Shown: one piece after another, positions 11,917-24,960 of the stretch
Layout: each line of letters begins with the position of its first letter
Position numbering within the stretch: the stretch's first letter is position 1
Origin: Ophiostoma sp. CBS 140.51
Taxonomy: Eukaryota; Ascomycota; Sordariomycetes; Ophiostomatales; Ophiostomataceae
DNA length: 64,000 nt
Assembly (NCBI GenBank): GCA_029298735.1
Contig: JANSLP010000007.1
Coordinates: 310,001-374,000, forward strand
Direction of reading: 5' to 3'
Position numbers and translations under genes: made by a program
Notes under the pieces: generated by a model
Told to the model about the DNA's origin: nothing
What the model saw: the letters and a program-made list of their open reading frames with translations, nothing else
Databases searched by the model: none

Positions 11917-14900
11917 ATGTGCCTCTCTGTTCGTGACTTATTCCTGCTGCCAAACAAAGATTGTTTTGCAAAGACTTACGCTAACATTTGCTTCTTTCAA
12001 CAGTTCCGGCGGCATAGCCGTCGCTCGTCGGCCAAATCGCCTGCTGCCGACAGCCGTCCAGGCGGACGCAATGTCCTACGCCTTCTTGTCGACACAACCA
12101 CTCTCATATCGCCTACCCACAATGGCCACCACCGACAGCGACCCGTCGTGACAACCAAGGACCTGGCCGATGCCACAGAGGCCTACCCCAATAGCCCCGT
12201 CATTTCCCTCGGCGACACTACACTTGCACGACTCGAGCATATCTTCCGCGAGCTCTGCGGCCGCTCGCCGACCTTCTACAAAGCTCTCCCGGCCGCCCTT
12301 TTGGTCTCTCCATCGCTCTCGCGACGGCAGTTGGCCCGTTTCTTCGAGGACATTCAGGGAGAGATGCTGGTGGTGCCGCTGGAGAAGGACCGGTACAAGT
12401 TTGAAGAGTTCCTTGAGGTGTGGTGCTACCAGTACAACTGGAACGCTTCACGGCCGCCACCCGTGTCCGAGGTGCTGGACATGTCCTTCCCCATCTCGCA
12501 GTACTTCATCAGCAGTAGTCACAACACATACCTGGTGGGCAACCAGCTCTCGTCGGAAGCGTCTGTTGGAGAGTATCAAAAGGTACAGGAGAAATGCACT
12601 ACTCAACACCGTCCGTTTTGGTGAGGTACTTAGCTAACAAAGTTACAGGTCCTTGAAAATAACTGCCGTTGCATCGAGATCGACGTCTGGAACCCGCCGA
12701 CAAAGACCAGCCGGCAGGCCAACAACCGCAAGACCGCCAGCAAGCCATCAAACCATCGCCGCCATCTCTCATCAAGCTCCGTGGCCACGTCCATCCATGA
12801 GAGCTTCGAAGCTATCTCGAATCTCCTCGCCACGAAGATCTCCCGCAGCCGTGCATCAAGCTTTAGCAATATGAGCATTCATGCACCCACCCATGTCGAG
12901 AATGCTAACGCTGATGTCGAGCCGCCGTGCCCCCAAACCCTAGAAGAAGCTGCGCTGTCCAAGCTTAAGGAGCAAAACAGCACACTCGTCGGGGGGGAGG
13001 CGATTGACGATGGCGAGAGCAACGACACGCGCGAAGCTTCGTCGACAGGGGGTGGCTCAGAGACGCCACAGACTTCCCAGGACCCGTCTGAGCCTACTAT
13101 TGCCACAATCTCCGTCACGGCACCCGACACCGAGATCTCTATTCCGGCAGAGGTGCCTGACAGCCTCGATCTCAGCGGGGAGGACGAACCTGTTGTGATG
13201 CATGCGCACAATATCCTCTACAATGACTGGACTCTGGGCACCCACGTTCCGTTCCGCGATGTATGCAGAGCTGTTCGCCACACTGCCTTTCGGACCAACA
13301 CTTTGCCCGTCATCGTTAGTCTCGAGGTGCACACAAATGCCTTGCAGCAGAGAAAGATGGTCAAGATCATGAAGGAGGAGTGGGGCGATCTCCTTCTCGA
13401 CCAGCCCTTGGACAGCACCGACCCGCGGCTGCGTCTGCCCACGCTGGGCGAGCTGCAAAACAAGATCCTCGTCAAGGTCAAGAAGCCATATACGCCACGC
13501 TGGTCGTCTGGTGGGACCAACAACACTGTCGGCTCTCAGGGCATCGGCCTGGGTGCATCACTGACTGTTATGTCTACAATGGACAACGGAAACGGTGGCA
13601 CATCGGGCTCGGAGGACGACGTGACGGGCAACAATATCACAGCGGCTGCCACCAAGAATGCGCGGATCACTGAGGAACTGGGCAGCCTCGCTGTGTACAC
13701 GGAAAGCCGTCACTATCACTCTTTCGCCGACCGGGACGCGAAGCTGCCGTCGCACATTTTCAGCCTCAGCGAGACGGCCATCCAGGCACTTCACCTCAAG
13801 AGCCACGAAGACCTCTTCCTTCACAACAAGAAGTACCTGATGCGTGCCTACCCGAACGCCACAAAGCACGTCACCAGCTCCAACCCTGACCCAGCTTGCT
13901 GCTGGCGCCGTGGCGTCCAGATGGTGGCCCTCAACTGGCAGACGCTGGACAAGGCTATGATGCTGAACCACGGCATGTTTGAGGGCTCCAACGGCTGGGT
14001 CCTCAAGCCGCAGGGCTACCGTGGTAGCGCCACAGCTACGGCGACGGCCACAGCTGCTAACAGCGTTATTGCGGACAGTGTTGTTGGAACGCCCATCTCC
14101 CCAGTCGCAAGACCCGGAAAGACGCCAATCTCGAGCCCGAACCCCAATGCCAGTTCGAGCTCCAAGCTCTGTCCTGTGGGCACTGCCGAGCCTACCCAGA
14201 CCATTGACCTCTACATTACTGTCTATGCAGGTCAACATCTGCCTTTGCCACCGGCGTTCCAAAAGAAGCAGAAGAAGAAGGCGGGTGGTGCGGTCATCAA
14301 GACGGCATCTACGGCCGGTGTGGTCACTGGCCGCGGGCATGCCCATTTCCGGCCGATCGTTAAGTGCGAGCTGAATGTGGAGCATCACGAGGAACGCTGT
14401 CCGGAGGCAGTTGGGACTGCGTCGCACACACTCTCGCACACGTCATCTCAGTCCCAGTTCCAGCCCAAGCCCGTTGCGAGACGCACCTCATCCATCGCCA
14501 CCGCTGTGAGCGCTTCACAGGCGGCGACAACGGCCACTGCGTCGCCATCTACGGCTTCGGCTCTGAAGCTAGCCTCGTCCCCAGTGCAGCTCCCCGAGGC
14601 CGCTCTCAAGCAGAAGACCACTGCGGGCGAGACCGACCACCCAGACTGGGGCGTACAGGGCGAAACACTGCGCTTCAGAAATGTGACGGGGATTGTCGAG
14701 TCGCTGAGCTTCGTATCCTTCTGTGTCGAGGACGAGGGTTCCAAGAATACACAGGAACGTGCCAAGCTGGCCGCCCTCGGTCGGAACGGCACACTGGCTG
14801 GCTGGGCCTGTATCCGTCTCGACCGTCTGCGGACTGGCTACCGATTCGTGAGCCTCATGGACGCCAAGGGCAATCCCACCGAGGGCAAGCTGTTGGTACG

Positions 14901-14922
14901 GATCGAGAAGCTTGTGCGGTAG
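11917..14922 (+). CDS. Phosphoinositide-specific phospholipase C (X-Y-C2)
   Basis: Hydrolyses PI(4,5)P2 to IP3 and diacylglycerol, feeding Ca2+ signalling. Exons are 11917..12582 and 12649..14922; the 66-nt intron has GCTAAC and ACAG signals. The product is about 979 residues. In order: an EF-hand-like region (about 90-180); the X domain with SHNTYL (catalytic His202), CIEIDVWN (Ca2+-ligand Glu232 and Asp234) and PVVMHAH (second catalytic His407); the Y domain (about 565-710) with YPN, SSNPDP, CQMVALN-like VQMVALNWQT and GWVLKPQGY; and a C2 domain to the end (about 765-979). No PH domain is seen. Asp234 and His407 lie about 170 residues apart, against about 13 in mammalian PLC-delta1, so a low-complexity insertion splits the X domain. 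The start is uncertain: 11917 is the only in-frame ATG before the domain, and an in-frame stretch 11929-12003 could itself be an intron (CTAAC, CAACAG). Confidence 0.92.
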
Positions 14923-16250
14923 GCTGTTACCGTCCTACTACACGCCATTTACATACCCTTTGCGGTTGCTACCTTTTCATTTTCATTTGTCTTGTTTTAT
15001 TTTCTTGCTGGATACCTGCTTGGGCATTTTTTTCTTGGTCGGACAAGATAGACGGGGCGTTTTTCTTTTCTTTCTTTTCATTGGATATTGTCAATTGTCA
15101 GATGTTTTTATTTACATTTGAAGGAGCGTCGCTTGCACGGGCAAAGCCAAAACTTGATACCATCTAAGCCATCTATTTTGTGTATTACTTTCTATTTCAT
15201 ATTTGAGTTACCATTTGGTCAACACGTCGGGTGCATACACGAAGGACCCGAGGAGGACCCCAGAAATGCTATTCAATATACTATCTTTGCCAAATATTAT
15301 TGTCGTCAAGTAAGATCTCATCACGATGCCATCGCGATATCCCAACAATGCTTAACCGAGGTTGATTATACGATTCATAATTCCGTAAAAATTAAAGTAG
15401 TTCGTCTTCACCATATCTTTCGAATTTTGAGGCCGTTTCTTCTTTACAGCCCGTTTATTTTGGCGCCGCCTCACCTCGTATGCTACTTATACCGTAGTCC
15501 ATGGTCCGGTGCAGACTTTCAACGTTAGCCGTGTTTTTTCTTGCTACTGCAATCACTTTTCATAAGTGACTTGTCACAAAATCACAAAATACACAATTCC
15601 AAAAAAAATACTCGACCCCTCTTCGCATCGTTTGTTCATCACCCCTCTTCCTGAGTCGTCCTTTTCTCACATCTTCGCCCAGCAAGAGGTAGACTCGGCC
15701 GTACATTAATAAAAATTACGAAATAAAGCCGATCATTCTCGAGGCTTTTGGTCTGCCCCTCTCGTTCTTACCCTCTGACCCTCAACTCCATCACGAGCGA
15801 CGAGTATGACAAGATGTCTCACGAGCCCCTCCTTGAGGGTCTTGACATCTCCATGAAGCATGCGTTTTCTAGGTTGAACAGCAGTAATCTGCAGAATTAA
15901 AAGCACCGAATGTCCCGAATCAACATTTCCCTCTTTGGTCCCCTCTTTTCTTACTTTCGTCTTCTTGTGGGCATTGTCCAGACGATTGCAGTTTTAAACT
16001 TTTCATCCGATGAATCTAGATCGTGCATCTTTCTCGCAAACTCGTCCGGTCTGATACCTCCGAGATGTGTAGCGAAGAGGTGCATGATATCATTTTAATT
16101 CAACTTCAAGAAAAGTTGTATGTAAACATCAACTTAAAAAGCATCGTGGACGCATAGAGCGGCTACTAAAATAAATTTCACATTACTCCTCATTCAGAGG
16201 TCTCGATTTAACCCTTTCTCAAGGTCCCTCTCATTGGGTATCAGTTTTGC
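14923..16250. other. AT-richer 3' flank of the PLC gene
   Basis: T-rich sequence follows the PLC stop (14.95-15.12 kb) and probably holds the 3'UTR and polyadenylation region. The rest is AT-rich with only a few short frames (up to 146 codons at 15088-15528) that show no family resemblance. I see no gene, RNA gene or mobile element. Confidence 0.55.
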
Positions 16251-17680
16251 TTCACATACTCTCCAGGGGATAGGCTTGGCCGTGCCCGTGCTCTTTTCTC
16301 TGCTTCCAAGCCATCGGTACGGTTTTCTCGCTTCTGTCGGGGCCAAAAACCAAAAGTGCCTTGATGTCCACGAGTCCCGAGAGTCCGCTTCGATCAGCCC
16401 ATTCCTTCCTCATTCCCACCTGGCTTGGAAAGATACCGTGGCCTTGGGAACGGCAAACTGGAGCACACTCTGGTAGGGGAAAAGCCAAAACCAACTTTGC
16501 TTGGTTGGCTGCCGCCCCCTTTTCCCCCTCTCCTTGCCTTGCTTACACACTCAGAGTGGGCAAGAGGTGTGGGTTGCATTGAAGACACCACAGGAGAGGA
16601 CGGGGGAGTTGCAAGGAAGTGAGGAGGGGGTGGGTGATGTTTACCCCCCAGGCCGGTCTGCGTTATCGAAATTGCTTGGTAGGCAGGTAGGTTGGCATGG
16701 AGTAGGGACTTTCTTCTTTCTGTTTATTTTCTTTTAGTAGTTCGGTTTTTTTTTGTTTCTTCTTCGTCGTCGACTTCCACGCTCTCCTTTCGTTTCTCTT
16801 ACCTGTTTCAACGGTGACGATTGTCTCGGAGTCCCCTCCTATTTTATTTCTTCCTATCTTTATTCTTGCAGAACTTGGGCAATCCGCAAAATGTCGCCGA
16901 TGGCGATTTCCAGAAGGTGAGGAAAGAGGAAAACAAAGAAAAACAGAAGGACCGGTACTGTGTGAAGCGTGCGAGACACGCACTGGGTGAATGGCCCCGT
17001 ATTGTGTATGGAGATGTCTCTTGTTTATTAACATGTTCACTCATGATCACCCTCCTGCCATTTGTTCTATTTCTTGGCCTCGAAAACGTTCACCGCATCG
17101 GGCAATTTTCTGTTTCTGCCCTTTTCTGGGTTGATTTTCTTCTTCCTTTTGCGCACACCGGTGTCCGAAGGGTGGGTGGCCTTGGGTGTCCCGAGAGGTT
17201 GGGGGCCTTCCTCGAGGCCCAAGCCACGGCATGCCTCTTTGGGTCTTTTGGGTCGTTCATCGTTGGTGATCGTCACCATCTTTCACTTTCCTTAGATTTT
17301 TGTTTTCTCCTGTTTCTGTTTCCTTATTTATGTTGTTCTGTTTCACAGAGACACCTCAAGGCAGACTCTTGGGTTTGGTGGGCCCAACACCGTGTTTCTT
17401 CACCTTTCACCCTCATTTCTTCTGTCTGCCTGCCCCCAAGGTTCAGCTTCACGTTTTTTGTCTGACCGCTTTCGTCCACCGTCATCGATATCCAGTCCTC
17501 AATGTAGCCCTACCGATATCAGGGGAGGAGGGAAAAGAAATGCCCGAATGGGAAATGGAAGAACGAGAAAAAAAATGGGGGCCCAAAAGCTGACCGGAGC
17601 ATCTCTCGGCCGGCAGACAGCACCGCTGCTCCGGGACGAACATGTAAATTGCTCATTTTTAGATGTGCATTGCATGCATG

Positions 17681-17812
17681 CAGGCTGGAGCGGCCCCATG
17701 TGTGCAAAAGGTCCAGATGTGTGCAGATGTGTGCAAATGTGCGCGCGTCTGTACCCAGATATGCCCCAAACATGTCCAGATATGCTCAGATGCATCCATA
17801 TGCAGTGCGTCG
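17681..17812. repeat. Degenerate 10-11-bp tandem repeat (CAGATGTGTG type)
   Basis: Successive units such as CAGATGTGTG, CAAATGTGCG, CCAGATATGC, CCAAACATGT and CAGATGCATC follow one another with a period near ten. The copies are diverged, so this is an old or drifting minisatellite. Confidence 0.6.
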
Positions 17813-19070
17813 TAGCCGCTCAACCGTGCTTGCATGTCGTTATTACTCTATTTCTTTTATTAGATAATAGATGGGCAGATAGACGTGCCTTATGAATACA
17901 TCGTACTCGTATCTCGTCGTGATGGGATACAGAAACAAAGCAGCGGACAGCCGTCCGCGGAGCCATTCCGATCTCTTGCCTCTTGCCATTTCTTTATCGT
18001 CACAGGCATTTTGATTCCTTCTGCCTTCGCAGGCGATGATGTATCGTTGCAGCTGATATCGCTTCTGGTTGCCGAATCCAGAGAGGCAAAAACGATAAAA
18101 CCCGAGAGGAAGACGTCTCGGGAGGGCAAGGAGGGCAGCCTTTACTGAGTAGAAACCCTTGGACAGCCTTTCGATATACCTTGATCCTTGTCTTCTCACC
18201 CCGCCTGTCGTTGGGACTATTGACTCGATGCAGTCATGTTCTCTCATATTTTCCAGGTTTTGTGGTGTCCTTTTTTGCTCTTTTGTTTGCTTTTTGGTCT
18301 GTTATTCATATGTTTGTCATTGCCTCTTCGTCGTTATTCTTTTTTTTTTCTTTTTTTGTTAGCACCGACTCTAGATGAGCGGGGTATCGGCGACCTTGAC
18401 TGTCTGTTTTGCTGTGGGCTTGCTGAACCTTTTTGCTGCACTTTCCTGCACGGTCTGGGCGGTTTGGGCATCGTGAATGGACAGAGGGGCATCAAGGTGA
18501 CTAGGGTGGCCTTGATAGAGAACACAAAAAAAGTGCGCCATAGCGGGCCCGTACGATGCACGGCGTGGAAAAGAGTCAAGCTGGAAGGGGGCATCAGAGG
18601 GGCTGAGAAGGGGGGGACTTACAGCCGAGGACAAAGAAAAGTGAGGCTGCAAAAATCAACAAAAATGATACATCACAAATGTGGCAGAACCAAAAGGAAA
18701 ACGACAAAATAAAATCCAGTGAAAAATAGGCACTCAGCCCAAATTTGGAGCGGCGCCTTTCTGGTCGTGTTGGTTCTTTCGGTCTGTTTTTCCTCATCTC
18801 TCGTCTTAGCCCTTTTATTTTGCTCACCCGGGCACCAGAAGATCAGGACGGCGAGATCTGAACGGCGAACGGGGCACGGGGAACGGACGGCGGACTTTTG
18901 CAGAGAGCCAGTCGAGCAAGTGAAGATGCAATCTGCAATCTGCATCTCCATCTGCAAATCTGCACGCATCCAAACCAAGAATAAAAGAACAAGGTGAACC
19001 AAACAGGGCGGAACCAGAACAAGGCGAGTCCAGGACCAGCCCAGTAGACAAGCACATCTCTAATCCTGTC

Positions 19071-19132
19071 GCATCTCATCCCACATCCCACATCCCACTC
19101 CCAAATCCATCCCATCCCGGCCCAACCCAACG
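19071..19132. repeat. CATCCCA-type short repeat tract
   Basis: Repeated CATCCCA and CCCAA units (CATCTCAT, CACATCCCA twice, CATCCCATCCC, CCCAACCCAA). C-rich on the + strand and G-rich on the other strand. Confidence 0.6.
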
Positions 19133-20363
19133 CCCAGGATATGGGATACGGGCTCGACGGGCCTTGGGGACAGGGCGGCTCGCCGATCGCTGGGGCCGCC
19201 GCTGGCACCTGCTGGGGGAGGGCACCCGTTTGCCTCTTTCGGCGTTGGTGATGCAGGTCAGGACCCTCCGGGGCCCCCAAAACCCAGCCCAGTCCAAGCC
19301 AGCCTACTTCTTATTTCGTGTCGGGACCAATCGCAGCAGCGTATTGCCATTCTCCTGGAAAAAAGAGTGCGTTCGGGGTCCGGGTCGACTGACCAAACTG
19401 ACCTAGGTCAACCCAACGTGAGATGGCGGATGGAGTCTGCGGGCTCTTTTGATGTGCAGTGGATGAACGCGCTTCATGCAAAGTACTTTTGTTTTTAGCT
19501 TCTTGCGGCCCCCCGTTTTCAATGATATCCGTCTGTTCCTTTCCTTCTCGACCTTCTCTCTTTGCTTCCCATGCTTCTTCTCTTGATTCCTCCGAGGAGC
19601 CTTGTGTCGCAAAGTCTTGCCCTTGGGCGGAGCTGTTTTAGCTGTTTAGCTGTGTTTTGTCTCGTCTTGTCTTGAATATAGCGGCCCTCACATCTCATAT
19701 GGGTGGTGGGCAGTGTCCACAACACCATGAGAACGCCCGGCTTTGCCCATCGGCATCCAGGCTCGTCGGCTTCTGGGTTTTGAGTCTTTGTTGTGTCTAT
19801 TTGGCGCTTTTGTTTCGCTTGGTAGCGACGCTGCAACGCTCGTCTCCCAGCTCAGAAACGAAAGTTAAAACAAGCGAGGAAAAGCAAAATGGTAGGCGAT
19901 CGCTAATGCAGAAAACGGCACCTTCCTTGCCCCCTAGGCTCGATTCCCAGAGGGGCTCCTTCCTCCCCTTCCAATCGCGCCAATAGTGCGATGTCCCAGG
20001 GAAGGTGCCGGCCCTTGGGAGGGTTGCAATGGGGGCAGGGAAGGCACGATGGGAACAGGGCATGGACGAGAATGGTAATGGTAATGGGAAAGTGCGCAAA
20101 CCCCCAATTCCCAAGAAAAGAACGCGGCAAGCGGTGATGGGAAAGTGCGGCTGTGGTATTGTGTGCGCCTGGTGATTTTTGTTTGTTTTGTTCCCTTTTC
20201 CCTGCTCTTTTCCTGTTCCATACGATAGCTCCGACCTTTTTGCCGTCCAACACACCCCTCCTTGATTTTACATTGCTTGCCCCTTTTGCACAAGATCAAC
20301 GGCCTTCCTCTGGTTTCTCTCCCTTTCTCAGTATTCTGCCCGTCCTCGCCGTCCTCCGTATTC

Positions 20364-20469
20364 CCAATCACTTCCTCTCCCCTTGAGGCGCATTGGGGAT
20401 CCATTGGTTTCCATGAGGCCCATCAGGCCCAGAGGATCCATCCATTGGAGGACCCATCAGTTCCATTGG
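20364..20469. promoter_or_regulatory. Cluster of five CCAAT/ATTGG pentamers
   Basis: CCAAT at 20364-20368 and ATTGG at 20392-20396, 20403-20407, 20444-20448 and 20465-20469. CCAAT is the core bound by the fungal HAP/CBC complex. No gene start lies within 11 kb, so a regulatory role is only a possibility; three copies sit within a short CCATTGG-rich direct repeat. Confidence 0.3.
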
Positions 20470-23400
20470 TTGCCCCCTTGGACCCTTTGGGGTAAAAGAG
20501 CGAACGAACAGAAAAAGAAACTAATGGAAAAACCCGCGGGCCCAGAAATTCAAAATAAAAACCAGAAAACAAAAATGATAAAAACAAAATCACATAACAA
20601 AATAAATAATAAATAAAACAAGAAAACCAAAAAGGGACACCTGCATGGATACGAGCTACTGCTTTCAGTAAGGTGCGTGTCTTTGAACTGCTGTCCTGTC
20701 TATCGACGCAGCTCATCCCAGACATCACCACATCACAGGGGAAAACGAACGGAGATGCAAGAATCATACACAGTGGAGGGACACACGATAAAGCACTTGC
20801 GCTTCTACTTGCACCCACCCCCTTGAGCCGTTTGGGCAACGCCCCGAACGAACATGTGGCCCCGTCGCCGGCGTAAAATTAATTTGCACAAAGATAGCCC
20901 CCCTAGCCTCCAACCCGCTGCAACAAGCCTCAAGCGATGGTGTTGAACTTGTGTCGGTAAAAAACGATGGACAAAATGGTGGTGCGTGTTATCGTTCCGT
21001 TGCCTGTCCTAGGAAAACCTAGTCTTTCGAATCTTCTGCCTGGGAGTAGTGTAGTGTCTCTCGCTACTGCGGTTGACAAGATGACAGGATACAGCTACCT
21101 AAGACCCGAACCGGCACCACAAGCCGGCACCAAGGGGCACGGATGGGGGAGAACGTGTGCACGGAGCACAAAAAAGCACAGGGCAGATCACAGATCAGAC
21201 AAGCAGCTTACAAGCTTGCAAGCGAGAGGGCGGAATAAAAGAGGCAGCTTCGTCATTAGTCTCCTTTTTATTTTTATTTTATTGTTGTGCGTCTCTTCCA
21301 TGTCTCCTAATATCGTCCTTTGTCCCCTTGCCTTGTTCTTATTTCGGCCCTGCATCCCGTTTGGTCTTCTTGGATGTTCTGCCTTTTTGTCATGCATCCT
21401 TTGACCGAGACAACGGAGGATTTCTTTTCTCCAGGTCCGCCGAGGGAGGGGAGCTGAGGAGGTGGTGCTCGGATTGCGCCGTGAGACATGCTTGGCAGGG
21501 AGCCTGGGATCAAATTCGTGGTGTGGCAAGAATTCAAGAAGCTCGAGCCTCCTTTTTTGTGTTTTTGTGTTTCCATCCTCGACATTTTTGACATATTGAC
21601 GTTCCACGAAATTCAACAGTTTGTCAGTGCCATGCTTGCCTGTCCTGCTGCCTGCCTGCTTCCATCGTGCGCTCTTGCTCAGCGCCGTGCTTTTGCGCCC
21701 TCGCGATTTGATATCACTATGCCTCTGCAGGATGCAAAGCATTTGTGTTCAAGACAGAAGGAGGCAAACAGCAAGAGAGAAATAAAAACAAGATCGTGCA
21801 TGGGCATGTCCCCACACAGTTGTGCGCCTGGCGGGAATGGTTGGCCGGCGCCAGATCCTGTCAAGAATGACGGGGTAATATATGTCCTCCTCTATGCAAG
21901 TACTGCAGATCACGACCCGAGAAGGATGCCGTAGAACATTCGGATAAACGCAAAGAAAATCAAATCAAACCACGAACACATCCTCCCATGACGCTTCGAC
22001 TTTTGTCTTTTCTCAAATCACAAGCTTTGTATTGGGCCTCTGCATATGCCCAGGGGTCATGGGCATTTTCGAGCCCAATGCACGTTAAGCGATCTTCAGC
22101 TGGTTTTAGCTTTCATGTTTGCTTTTTTCAACCACCGTTTTCCACAAGCACCCTTGATGGGACACTTATTGAACAGATCCAAACTGCTGCCCAGGGCAGT
22201 CAGGATCACGACTACGACGTAACTTCTACCCCAGCGTTGTACTTTTTTCCAACTGAGACACAGAACTGGACAATGCCCTTGTCCCCCCTCTTGTCTCTCT
22301 TGTCGAGCCTTTCCTTTCTAAACCACCTGCATAAATCCGCGACGGAAACAAAATTGCGCCGATGACACCTTCTTTCCGAGAAATGGGAGAAACGTCTTTC
22401 GGAACCAGAAAGCGGAATGAAAGGTTTGCGAAGAGGCAAATTCTTGAAATATGTGTACCTGGGTTCAGGCCCTCGAATTTGTGTTGATTTGCATATGTCG
22501 TATGTCGGTTTCCTTTGCACATTTGCGTGGAAGAAGGCTCGAGTATTGGCCACCCAGGCCCTTGGTTTGGCTTCCGGGAAGGGCCTCGAGCGACGACGGG
22601 ATACCACCCTTTGTTTGGATGGCACACACACCACGGGCAAAGGCGCTTGCTCGAAAAGAGAGAGAGGCCGTGCCGAGCCAAGCAATGGGTATTCTGAGAT
22701 ACTGCCCGGCAGCTAAGCCTGACTTGAGAGCCGGAAACAAGATGAGAAGGGCTGAAGGGAATGAGGGGGCCATAGGGGGCCAAGCGAGATGCAATATGAA
22801 GGGGTCAAGCGAACCAAAGGGACTTGGGAAGAGGAGAGAAATGCCATTGAATGCCGCCGAAGTAGGGTAGGATTGATCGAGGGCAAAGGCGAGAGGTGAG
22901 GACCGCAGTGTTGGGCAAGATTGGGGCACGGCGGACAGGGCTCAGGGTGACTCGCACGGCCATTCGCGGGAGTCCCGACCCAGTGGACTGTCTCCCTCTC
23001 ACAGTTTGTGGGTTTGGGTACGGCGGTGTCTGTTGGTCGTATTCGTATGTAAGTTGCTCCGTCCTGGGAGGTGGTATTGCGCACCTCTTGACAAGATGTC
23101 ACGATATTGTGATAACGTGCATGCCGCCGGTGCCCTTTCACCTTCCACCATCGTTTCTTGTGCCTCTTCCTTCCAGCTGAATACTGGTGACTGGTGACCG
23201 CGTCCACATGCGAGCTGAAAACAAGGGCACTGTATCGAGCCCAACTAAACCAAAAACAGGCTGCTGGTGTGAGCGGACATGCATCATCGAACACAAGCGA
23301 AAAAAGAAAGACAAGGAACAAGGGACATGGGTTTTTGCGCAAAGAGAAAAAATGTGTGGCAGACAAAAGTGCAAAATGGCATATGGCCGGTCTCCCATAT

Positions 23401-24916
23401 GGTAGACCACAGCGAGGTCAGCTCCCAGCAGACAAAAGCTGGCGTTCTCGCTAAACATGGCCGCATTAAGGACCCCGATCGAGGCCAGCCGTGGAACTGG
23501 AGACATGGGGAAGAATATTGAAAAAGAAAGAAAACGACACAAGCAGCACGGTACACACGCCGAGAAGGGCTCTGTGTGTGGGATCGTGCATGCTGGATGC
23601 GTGCTGAATGCGACTGGAGGATGCGACGGCGGCATGGGAAAAGGAAAATGAAGCATCGCGGTACTGTGCGTGCCTCGGATGGCATCTCGACATGTGTGCT
23701 TGTGAATGGATAGAACGTAGACATGCCAGGATCGACTGAAGTCCCGTCGTAGCTTGCCAGGTCTTGGCAGTCGCTCCTTCCTTTCTTCACTTTTGTCTCG
23801 TTTTGCTATGTTTATGCCCTCCTCCATCGCACCTTCCACTGCCCGCCCATCGCTCCTTCCCCAGCCAGCACAGTCTGGCCAGGACGCCATGCAGGACACT
23901 AATTCGGGGCTGGAAAGAACAACCCAGCGCGTGTCTTGTCCTCTTATTCCGTCAATTAACATTTCACGCCTCTGACCCACGCCCACGCTTTTAAACCCAT
24001 GGCCTGGCCTGGCCTGGCCGCTGCCCAGACAGGCGCCCGGGCACCGCACCAGACTGGTCGACGTGCAGCTGTCGGGAAAAGGGCCGTATGCCGGTGCTAA
24101 ACTAGTGCGGGCGGTGCACTCCGGCGGTCCACCGCGAAGACGACAGGCAATGGACAGGGGAGACGCAACAGCATTTTCTTCTGCAAATGCAGTAGAGGTC
24201 TCGACTTTTCTTCGCTGGAAGGAGCGCAGGAAAAAGAGAGGGGAAGGCGCGGCCGTACGCCGGAGGATGAAAGCCTATTTTAGAGGGAAGGAGTGAAAGG
24301 CTTGATTGGACTGGTAAGGAAAGAGTTGATCTGCACCTTCTGCACTGCACCATGTGGATGGTGGAGGGGAAAGAGAGATGGGCTTCAAATGATACGGAGG
24401 GAAGGCGCGGCTCCGGGTCTTTCCCAACATGAACACGGGTTTCGCATTGTCTCGCGCCTATCTGGGCTGCTTTTTGGACTCCTCATTTTTCTGGTCTTTC
24501 TGGTCTCTTCAGTAACATTTTGGCACCTCATCCCTCGTTGTCTTCAACTCCCCGATCTTCGTCCTCCCCCCACCTCGTGGCTATCTCTCCGGATACGAGC
24601 GAGCGATGTTGCGACGAATCCCTTGCAGAACCAGGAAGGAGGAGGTTTGCGAGGAGGGGAGACAGGGGCGGACGTGGGAGGGTCGCATTCTTTGTTTTCT
24701 TTTTCAGTGTCTCGTCGCTTTTTTCGGTACATTTTGTTTCGCGTTGGGATACCGTCGTGTGCCCTTTCCTTTCGTTCGGTGCCTTTCATTTTCCATTTCC
24801 CGCCGCAGCCTGCTTTTGTGAGCTGTCGTCTTTCTCTCACCGGTGCTCCTTGCCCCTCGTTTCCTTCGTCATCTCATCGTGCTATTGACTGCAAACATCC
24901 TAGTCAGCCTCAACAA

Positions 24917-24960
24917 CAAAGCCAAAGCCAAAGCCAAAGCCAAAGCCAAAGCCAAAGCCA
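24917..24960. repeat. CAAAGC hexanucleotide microsatellite (about 7 copies)
   Basis: Perfect (CAAAGC) units over 44 nt. They create artificial Gln/Ser and Lys/Ala runs in the overlapping frames, which is one reason those frames were not called as genes. Confidence 0.9.

Noticed and set aside
15088..15528. 146-codon + frame downstream of PLC
   Set aside because: AT-rich sequence, irregular composition and no recognisable motif.
21188..21742. 184-codon - strand frame
   Set aside because: Lys/Arg-rich composition follows the purine-rich strand; no motif, and overlapping frames are equally open.
23138..24049. 303-codon - strand frame
   Set aside because: Rich in Cys, His, Phe and Ser without pattern; several overlapping frames of similar quality on both strands.
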